A DNA stretch of 7,838 bases. Source: Candidatus Bathyarchaeota archaeon. GTDB taxonomy: Archaea > Thermoproteota > Bathyarchaeia > TCS64. The notes beneath the pieces were generated by a model. That model made no database searches, was not told the DNA's origin, and saw only the letters and a list, made by a program, of their open reading frames with translations. Made by a program: the position numbers and the translations under genes. Location of the stretch: assembly GCA_937877765.1 (NCBI GenBank), contig CALGBN010000305.1:1-7838 (forward strand). Direction: 5' to 3'. Numbering within the stretch: position 1 is the stretch's first letter; each line of letters opens with the position of its first letter. Of the stretch, positions 1-4,210 are shown piece by piece.

Positions 1-68
1 TTCAAGCAGAAGACGGCATACGAGATGTAGAGAGGTCTCGTGGGCTCGGAGATGTGTATAAGAGACAG
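1..68 (+). other. Illumina Nextera i7/P7 adapter (artefact)
   Basis: This is not genomic DNA. The P7 flow-cell sequence occupies 3-26, an 8-base index GTAGAGAG (read as CTCTCTAC, the Nextera N707 index) 27-34, the i7 linker GTCTCGTGGGCTCGG 35-49 and the Tn5 mosaic end AGATGTGTATAAGAGACAG 50-68. Two extra T bases precede P7. Genomic sequence starts at 69. Confidence 0.98.
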
Positions 69-157
69 GATTACTAGTATTATTTTGGTAGTCTTCTGCA
101 TGCTGAAAGCTGGTAAATAGTAGTATAGAAATGTTCTTGATTTAAATAAACAAATAA

Positions 158-904
158 CTACTGGTTGTGTAATGTTTCTAATTGTATTCGGTTTTGGGTT
201 ATGGGATTGGCGATTTTTTTCCGCGCCTCTTCAAGTTGTTTGATATTGTTTACAGTGAACCAGTCTCCCTCAAGTTTTCGGTGCACCAATAATCGTTTTC
301 CAGCCATCTCGGATAACAGTTGATCAAGGTCACCCTTCTCTGTGAAGCAGTTCTTGATGTATTCTGTGTCTATTACGCAGTGTCCTGTGTTGATCCAGTA
401 GTCTAGTAATGGTTTTTTCTTGAAACTGTGGATGTATTGGTCTTTGGTCTCAACTACTCCGAATGGGAAATACGTGCGTGTAACAAGCAATGTGCCCTTT
501 ATGTCATCCTTGGTTATTTGAAGCAAATGTTGTGGGGTGTAGTTGTCTGAGACTATTATATCATCCACGTTCATAACATAGACCAGCGGAGTCTCAATGT
601 TTTCACTTACTTTTCTTAAGGCTCCACCTGTTCCAAGTTTATTTGTCTCTATGGAACAGCGAACTTCTTGAAGAATGCGGGGTTTGAAGGCACTAACGTC
701 GCTGTAGGTCTTTGCGTCTATTGCGAGGGTGATCTGTCTTGCTCTGTTTATCTTTAGCCAGTTTATTTGGTGTTCTAGGAGGGTTTGTCCGGGGGCTAGT
801 TCTGCGAGGGCTTTGTTGAAGGGTAGGTAGGGTTTCATGCGTTTAGCTGAGCCGCCGCAGAGTATGATTGCTTCAAAGCTGGTCTCTTGTGGAGCGTATG
901 TCAT
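158..904 (-). CDS. Nucleotidyltransferase (NTP_transferase) family protein
   Basis: A 248-residue protein of the GT-A-fold sugar-phosphate nucleotidylyltransferase family, which typically joins an NTP and a sugar 1-phosphate to give an NDP-sugar and pyrophosphate in the cytoplasm. The N-terminal nucleotide loop is visible as LCGGSAKRMKPYLPFNKAL (residues 15-33), a variant of GGxGxR..P....PK: Ala20 replaces the usual Gly and Asn30 the usual Pro, while Arg22 and Lys31 are kept. LGTGGALRK (90-98) is the family LGTagAl motif, NVDDIIVSD (112-120) holds the metal-binding acidic residues, and WINTGHCVID (170-179) matches the late WxNTGxYv motif. The length equals the bare catalytic domain, with no left-handed beta-helix or acyltransferase extension. 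The start is the ATG at 904; no Shine-Dalgarno is seen, and a weak A/T-rich box (ACAATAAG) lies about 27 nt upstream. The substrate cannot be told. It may belong to cell-surface glycan synthesis, but no partner gene is in view. Confidence 0.85.
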   Translation of the reverse strand: MTYAPQETSFEAIILCGGSAKRMKPYLPFNKALAELAPGQTLLEHQINWLKINRARQITLAIDAKTYSDVSAFKPRILQEVRCSIETNKLGTGGALRKVSENIETPLVYVMNVDDIIVSDNYTPQHLLQITKDDIKGTLLVTRTYFPFGVVETKDQYIHSFKKKPLLDYWINTGHCVIDTEYIKNCFTEKGDLDQLLSEMAGKRLLVHRKLEGDWFTVNNIKQLEEARKKIANPITQNRIQLETLHNQ

Positions 905-974
905 GGAGGTTTATTTGTACCGGGTTGACTTATTGTCAATGGTCTTTGAAAATTGGTAGGTAGGTGACAGCCTG

Positions 975-1302
975 CTATTCAGGGGATAGGCGCTCTAGTC
1001 TGTAGATTACGGGTCGCAGTCCATCTGTGCAGCATCGTATCATCTCGTTTTCTTTGAGCCATGGATAGAAGCTCCCCCCCATGCATCAGTACTGCTATGT
1101 ATTCCTTGATGTCATGCCACGCGGTTGGGCAGAAGCCCTCGGGTGGTGTTCCTGTGCTACGTGCAGTGAAGACTTGCCCTTTGTGGTGTATTGGGCACTT
1201 TACGTGGGGTTTGCCTGTTTCCGTGTTGATGGGTACTGGGTCGTATAGTTTGCTGGGTTCAAGGCAGTCTAGTACTATGATCTTTACTGGGTGCATTGGC
1301 AT
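975..1302 (-). CDS. TIGR04076 family protein, reading frame disrupted
   Basis: A small cysteine-containing protein of the TIGR04076 family (about 90-110 residues, function unknown). The beta-strand HPVKIIVLDC, the CPIHHKGQVF segment and PPEGFCPTAWHDI are family hallmarks. As written, the frame from the ATG at 1302 (or the TTG at 1311) stops at 979 with an unrelated, basic C-terminus. Removing one G from the seven-G run (plus-strand C7 at 1074-1080) restores the family ending: GGSFYPWLKENEM, then CCTDGLRPVIYRLERL, and a TAG at 975-977, giving about 108 residues. The coordinates given are those of the restored gene. The lesion is either a real +1 frameshift, making this a pseudogene, or a homopolymer error. 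GGAAGGAA lies 13-20 nt before the ATG at 1302. The gene is divergent from trmO and may share its promoter region. Confidence 0.85.
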
Positions 1303-1303
1303 C

Positions 1304-1339
1304 TTACTCAATTCCTTCCCTGATCTTTACTTTTGTCAT
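1304..1339 (-). other. Possible 11-codon upstream ORF
   Basis: The ATG at 1339 opens a frame reading MTKVKIREGIE followed by TAA, ending one base before the ATG of the TIGR04076 gene (TAAGATG). The ATG sits about 26 nt from the palindromic TATA at 1364-1369, so it could be the 5' end of a leaderless transcript. The VKI codons repeat those at the start of the main gene through an 11-nt direct repeat. It may be a leader peptide coupled to the main gene, or chance. Confidence 0.25.
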
Positions 1340-1363
1340 ATTATGAATGTTCACTGGCTCTGA

Positions 1364-1369
1364 TTATAA
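1364..1369. promoter_or_regulatory. Palindromic TATA box, possible divergent promoter
   Basis: TTATAA reads the same on both strands and lies between the divergent TIGR04076 and trmO genes. With the usual archaeal TATA-to-start spacing of about 26 nt it would place transcript starts near 1340 on the minus strand (at the upstream ORF's ATG) and near 1393 on the plus strand (at the foot of the hairpin). The BRE elements are not convincing, so direction is not resolved. Confidence 0.4.
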
Positions 1370-1391
1370 GAAGTCTGAATAATGGATACAT

Positions 1392-1425
1392 AGGGTTCAG
1401 CACTGATTCATGTGCTAAGAACCCT
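1392..1425 (+). promoter_or_regulatory. Hairpin in the trmO leader
   Basis: AGGGTTCAGCAC (1392-1403) pairs with GTGCTAAGAACCCT (1412-1425) to give about 12 base pairs with a two-base bulge in the 3' arm and an 8-nt loop (TGATTCAT). Five A bases follow, not a T tract, so it is not a classical terminator for the plus strand. It lies 26 nt before the trmO ATG and would sit near the 5' end of a transcript driven from 1364-1369. A regulatory or stabilising role is inference. Confidence 0.45.
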
Positions 1426-1451
1426 AAAAAGGGCCTCAAACCATGTGAATT

Positions 1452-1856
1452 ATGATCCTGTTGAAGTTCAAACCCATCGGGGTAATCCACACACCCCATA
1501 CTGGCCCCAAGGGAACTCCCATCCAGTCCATCGGGGCAAGGGATATCAAAGGCACAATAGAGCTGAATCCAGAGTACGTGGATGGACTCCAAGATTTGGA
1601 CGGTTTTTCTCATATCATCCTGTTATATGTCTTTCATAAGGCAAGAGCTTACAGCCTCAAAGTATTACCATACCTAGAAACAGAGAAACGTGGCTTGTTC
1701 GCAACAAGGTATCCGGCTCGCCCTAATCCTATTGGGTTGTCTGTGGCTAGGCTTGATAGTATCGAGGGTAATGTCTTGCATATCTTGGATGTGGATATGC
1801 TTGATGGGACACCGTTACTTGATATCAAGCCATTCATTCCAGACGCAGATAACTGA
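1452..1856 (+). CDS. trmO: tRNA (N6-threonylcarbamoyladenosine37-N6)-methyltransferase TrmO
   Basis: A TsaA/UPF0066 (YaeB) family protein. Characterised members use S-adenosylmethionine to methylate N6 of t6A37 in threonine tRNAs that read ACY codons. The 134 residues cover the beta-barrel domain: KPIGVIHTPH at the N-terminus, the signature DGFSHIILLYVFHKA (about 50-64), the highly conserved RPNPIGLSV, and LDGTPLLDIKPFIP near the end. Bacterial enzymes carry a further C-terminal domain that is absent here, as in archaeal members. The ATG at 1452 fits the start of the first strand; no convincing Shine-Dalgarno precedes it. The frame stops at TGA 1854-1856 right after PDADN, but the same frame continues with LDARVGWLED, which resembles the usual family tail (see the entry at 1857-1934). 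The core cofactor-binding part is intact, so the short protein may still be active. Confidence 0.92.
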   Translation: MILLKFKPIGVIHTPHTGPKGTPIQSIGARDIKGTIELNPEYVDGLQDLDGFSHIILLYVFHKARAYSLKVLPYLETEKRGLFATRYPARPNPIGLSVARLDSIEGNVLHILDVDMLDGTPLLDIKPFIPDADN

Positions 1857-1934
1857 CTAGACGCTAGAGTCGGTTGGCTTGAGGACAACGTAGAGCGAAT
1901 GGACAAGGCAAAATCTGATGGCCGTGCAAACTAG
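1857..1934 (+). other. In-frame TrmO C-terminal tail after TGA
   Basis: Twenty-five codons continue the trmO frame beyond TGA 1854-1856 and end at TAG 1932-1934. They include LDARVGWLED and SDGRAN, resembling the xxRxGWLE...DGR tail I recall from archaeal TrmO proteins. The stop context is TGACTAG, and a weak stem (GACTAG 1855-1860 with CTAGAGTC 1864-1871, loop ACG) overlaps it. The possibilities are a nonsense mutation, a base error, or readthrough to a 160-residue product. No start codon or Shine-Dalgarno suggests a separate gene. Confidence 0.6.
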
Positions 1935-1949
1935 AGAAAGGCAATAGGG

Positions 1950-2408
1950 TTAATTTCTCTTGAATATTAGCTGACAGGTGTTTCCCTTCATTTTGCAGTT
2001 TTGAGTTGATGGGTTGAAATCTAGGTCAGTGACTTCTTTTACAATACCTGATAGTACGCCCTTCATGAAGAAGCATTGGGGGTTGTCCTTTGTGTCGCAT
2101 AACTCTAGGATAGGGTTATTGTGTATGTTGATGATGATCTCTCCGTTGATGAGGTCAAATTTTTCGATCTCGTATTTGCCCCAATTATGGCTAGATATGG
2201 AGTCTAAGAGCATTTGAACTATTTTTTGTTCATCAACCAAGTCTTCTTTATCCTCTAAGAGAGGCAACATCTGTTGCGAGTCATATATGCCAAAGTCTTT
2301 TGCCATCGAGTAGAGTATGGAGTCTCCCGCTGACCCAAACCGTCTGTTCAGGACAGATAGAAACCGTTCAAACCCTTCAGGGGTAAAACAGACTCTTTCA
2401 CCAGTCAT
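1950..2408 (-). CDS. V4R-like (4-vinyl reductase-type) domain protein
   Basis: A 152-residue soluble protein whose C-terminal half fits the V4R small-molecule-binding domain. QCFFMKGVLSGIVKEVTD (111-128) matches the family's C-x4-G-x3-G helix, and NCKMKGNTCQLIFKR (137-151) matches the closing C-x6-C-x-x-x-F strand. Cys112, Cys138 and Cys145 are candidate metal or redox ligands. The N-terminal 60 residues are a helical segment I do not recognise. V4R domains in archaea usually act as ligand or metal sensors in regulatory proteins. The ATG at 2408 directly follows the TAA of the upstream TackOD1 gene, and AAGGAG lies 10 nt before it, so the two are almost certainly cotranscribed and translationally coupled. 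The gene converges on trmO, with only 15 nt between the trmO tail and this stop codon. The family call is moderate; the operon call is strong. Confidence 0.7.
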   Translation of the reverse strand: MTGERVCFTPEGFERFLSVLNRRFGSAGDSILYSMAKDFGIYDSQQMLPLLEDKEDLVDEQKIVQMLLDSISSHNWGKYEIEKFDLINGEIIINIHNNPILELCDTKDNPQCFFMKGVLSGIVKEVTDLDFNPSTQNCKMKGNTCQLIFKRN

Positions 2409-3473
2409 TTATTTTGTTCTCCTTATCATTACATTTCTTCTCGCTGGGTCATTTTCTGTTAACCATTGTTTCAGCTTATTTTGCCATGTGGGGGCTGTGA
2501 GGTCTACTATCATTATATTGTATACCTGCCCCAATGATGCCAGTTCCTTGTTCCCATATGCATCTAAGAATACCGCGGAACTGTTTTCAATATCCATTTT
2601 CTTCCCAAGCAACTGGATTAAATCATCCTTATCCCCAGTTATTGAGACTCCAAACAGGGTCACTTTTTCGTTTTTTGTACCTGTTAATGGAATAGTATGT
2701 TCGCTGCTTGAGAACCCGATGATCTTATCCTCATGTACGGCTTGGTAGCCTAGTTGAGTCAGCATTGATGAGATATCAATTAGGAAGCTGTCAATGTCTT
2801 TGTCCTGTCGTAATAATTGGTATGCTTTCTCGGTGAGCGTATAGTCATATAATGGTCTATAATTGGATTCCTTGTAATCGAACCGTGCCTCGCATGCTGG
2901 GCATAGATGAGTTATATCGGGGCGGCTAAACCGGTGGTTGTTTACGCACTCAAAGTGGAATCCTACTCTCTGGTAGGTTTCTCGTGTCAGTTCTTGTGAC
3001 TCTGTTATGATGGTGTTGCATTTTGGGCATTGTACTTGTTTTGTGTCAGGTAGGGTAATCTTGGGTCCAATGTATCCACAGTGGCTGTGTTGTATTATCT
3101 GTACTTGTTTCAGGTTCATGCTTTTGCATGTTGGGCACGAGTATCGTGAGTATACGTTGGGGTAGTTGCAGTTGGGGCAGAAGATGTTGAAAGAGGAATC
3201 AGTTTTCTCAATGAGTCCTTTCTTTTCCAGTCCCTTTAGAAGTTCCTCAAAGTAGTCTAATCCATTTTTGTATATGTTTTCCTCTTGGTTGAGGTATACT
3301 ATTCCTCGTATGCCAAAGTATACACTGAGTTTCTTGTCTTCCGAGGCATGTATTGTACTTAGTAATTGTACTTCTTCATCATTGAGTAATGGATTTGACA
3401 AATTAACTGGGATATCAATAGTGACTGGCTGTATTTTAATTAAATGAGTTAACAGATATAGAGTACTCAGCAA
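2409..3473 (-). CDS. TackOD1 zinc-ribbon domain regulatory protein
   Basis: A 354-residue soluble protein with three regions. Residues 30-95 (NDEEVQLLSTI to LEKKGLIEK) look like a winged-helix-type or helical segment. Residues 99-194 hold the TackOD1 (thaumarchaeal output domain 1) cysteine array: C99/C102, C113/C116, HSHCGYIGP (129-137), C149/C152, C176 with H180, and C191/C194, probably several zinc sites. Residues 228-338 form an alpha/beta domain ending VYNIMIVDL, which resembles a degenerate restriction-endonuclease-like fold; that part is inference. TackOD1 proteins are thought to be outputs of archaeal signalling systems. The start is TTG at 3473: a TGA lies just before it in frame and no ATG follows near the N-terminus. 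A TATA-like box is at 3511-3519. It is the first gene of an operon with the V4R-like gene. Confidence 0.75.
   Translation of the reverse strand: MLSTLYLLTHLIKIQPVTIDIPVNLSNPLLNDEEVQLLSTIHASEDKKLSVYFGIRGIVYLNQEENIYKNGLDYFEELLKGLEKKGLIEKTDSSFNIFCPNCNYPNVYSRYSCPTCKSMNLKQVQIIQHSHCGYIGPKITLPDTKQVQCPKCNTIITESQELTRETYQRVGFHFECVNNHRFSRPDITHLCPACEARFDYKESNYRPLYDYTLTEKAYQLLRQDKDIDSFLIDISSMLTQLGYQAVHEDKIIGFSSSEHTIPLTGTKNEKVTLFGVSITGDKDDLIQLLGKKMDIENSSAVFLDAYGNKELASLGQVYNIMIVDLTAPTWQNKLKQWLTENDPARRNVMIRRTK
2419..2424 (-). promoter_or_regulatory. Ribosome binding site of the V4R-like gene
   Basis: The mRNA reads AAGGAG within the last codons of the TackOD1 gene, 10 nt before the ATG at 2408. It supports that start and coupled translation. 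Confidence 0.6.
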
Positions 3474-3510
3474 TCAGGAATATTTTAGAACACGTTGATA
3501 GAGTGGCGTC

Positions 3511-3519
3511 TTAATTAAA
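3511..3519 (-). promoter_or_regulatory. Probable TATA box of the TackOD1-V4R operon
   Basis: The minus strand reads TTTAATTAA. A start about 26 nt downstream, near 3489, would give a leader of roughly 16 nt before the TTG at 3473. An alternative A/T-rich box lies at 3521-3528. Confidence 0.4.
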
Positions 3520-3561
3520 CATAAAAATTGGCGAAAATTCTCTTGGTTTTCTCGGTCAATG

Positions 3562-3570
3562 TTTAAATAA
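3562..3570 (+). promoter_or_regulatory. TATA box of the zinc-ribbon gene
   Basis: TTTAAATAA is a near-ideal archaeal TATA box. It places the transcript start near 3592, about 10 nt before the ATG at 3602. No Shine-Dalgarno lies between, so initiation would be leaderless-like. Confidence 0.6.
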
Positions 3571-3601
3571 GACTGCAGAGGGATAGTTGGTGATTCAGAA
3601 A

Positions 3602-3763
3602 ATGGCGACATGTATCTCATGTGGAAGAAAAATCACTCCAAAGGAGAAAGCGGTAAAGTTCCAGTGCCCAAGCTGCGGTGCAGTGACCCTCTGGCGTTGC
3701 GAGAAATGCAGGCTCTTTGGAAGGCAGTACAAGTGCCCAGCCTGCGGACACACAGGACCCTAG
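3602..3763 (+). CDS. HVO_2753-like double zinc-ribbon mini-protein
   Basis: A 53-residue protein, short enough to escape many gene callers. It carries four CxxC knuckles: C4-C7, C22-C25, C33-C36 and C45-C48, enough for two zinc sites. The spacing and flanking residues (ATCISCGRKI, FQCPSCGAV, WRCEKCRLFG, KCPACGHTGP) match the small archaeal zinc-finger family typified by HVO_2753 of Haloferax (about 55-60 residues, DUF1610-like). Its biochemical partner is unknown; in Haloferax the protein has been linked to biofilm and swarming phenotypes. A clean TATA box 26-40 nt upstream and the divergent TackOD1 operon frame it. The longer frame that overlaps it (3610-3801) is a shadow of this gene. Pro-Stop ends the protein exactly as in the family, so I consider it complete. 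Confidence 0.9.
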   Translation: MATCISCGRKITPKEKAVKFQCPSCGAVTLWRCEKCRLFGRQYKCPACGHTGP

Positions 3764-3830
3764 TTCTTCAAACACAAACACTACTTAGTATTATATTCTG
3801 AGATTCTCTTGAACGATAGATTGTCGTTAG

Positions 3831-3849
3831 TTTTCTCTTGGTTTTTAAA
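3831..3849 (+). promoter_or_regulatory. T-rich terminator-like tract and TATA box before the DUF2834 gene
   Basis: A pyrimidine-rich run (TTTTCTCTTGG, then TTTTT) could end the zinc-ribbon transcript 70-80 nt after its stop. It merges into TTTTTAAA (3842-3849), whose centre lies 26 nt before the ATG at 3871. This is the standard position for a leaderless archaeal transcript starting at the A of ATG. Confidence 0.5.
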
Positions 3850-3870
3850 CAGTAGTTCAGTACCTGTCTT

Positions 3871-4158
3871 ATGGATAAACGGGTCTACCTCGGGTTAGCA
3901 GTAATCGGATTCATTCTGCCATATAGCCAGTTCATACCATTCCTATTGGAAAACGGAGTCAACATTAGTCTAATAATACATGAGATAACTGCTTATCGTC
4001 TTAGCGCATTCGCGTGGCTTGATGTAGTCATAACAGCGGTAGTGGTAATATTAGCTGTTTTCGAGGAAAAGATAGATTATTGGTGGATACCTGTGGCTGC
4101 TTCGCTTCTCGTTGGACCTAGCTGTGGATTACCCTTGTATCTTTTCCTACGCAAGTAG
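3871..4158 (+). CDS. DUF2834 family membrane protein
   Basis: A 95-residue integral membrane protein of the DUF2834 family, function unknown. It has three hydrophobic segments at about 5-27 (YLGLAVIGFILPYSQFIPFL), 45-64 (SAFAWLDVVITAVVVILAVF) and 70-91 (YWWIPVAASLLVGPSCGLPL). The family's LPYSQFIPFL in helix 1, RLSAFAWLD before helix 2 and the GLPLYLFLR ending are all present, so the protein is full length. The start ATG is supported by the TATA box 26 nt upstream, with no Shine-Dalgarno, which implies a leaderless transcript. The M14 peptidase gene starts 52 nt downstream with its own promoter-like box, so it may be monocistronic. Nothing nearby indicates a substrate or partner. Confidence 0.88.
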   Translation: MDKRVYLGLAVIGFILPYSQFIPFLLENGVNISLIIHEITAYRLSAFAWLDVVITAVVVILAVFEEKIDYWWIPVAASLLVGPSCGLPLYLFLRK

Positions 4159-4161
4159 ATG

Positions 4162-4203
4162 TTTTTTATTCATCAATCCCCCACTATACCCTATTCTAGG
4201 AGA
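4162..4203 (+). promoter_or_regulatory. Promoter and ribosome binding site of the M14 peptidase gene
   Basis: TTTTTTAT (4162-4169) is TATA-like and would start a transcript near 4193. AGGAGA (4198-4203) is a good Shine-Dalgarno 7 nt before ATG 4211. This decides for the 4211 start and against the upstream in-frame ATG at 4112, which lies inside the DUF2834 gene. Confidence 0.6.
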
Positions 4204-4210
4204 ATCTACC

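Noticed and set aside
90..108. Sequence GTCTTCTGCATGCTGAAA resembling the P7 adapter end, suggesting an internal adapter remnant
   Set aside because: The similarity is short and interrupted and carries no index or mosaic end; chance is more likely.
905..974. Possible tRNA or small RNA between the first two genes
   Set aside because: No cloverleaf, T-loop motif or strong stem is visible in the 70 bases.
1061..1363. 100-residue plus-strand frame opposite the TIGR04076 gene
   Set aside because: It is an antisense shadow with no family resemblance; the minus strand carries clear TIGR04076 motifs.
1854..1856. Selenocysteine at the trmO TGA
   Set aside because: TrmO is not a known selenoprotein, no catalytic Cys is expected at this position, and no SECIS-like element was recognised.
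3610..3801. 63-residue frame overlapping the zinc-ribbon gene
   Set aside because: It is a +2 shadow; the 3602 frame has the four CxxC pairs and the promoter.
4112..4210. 33-residue N-terminal extension of the M14 peptidase from an upstream ATG, possibly a signal peptide
   Set aside because: It overlaps the end of the DUF2834 gene in another frame, is not family-like, and a good Shine-Dalgarno marks ATG 4211.
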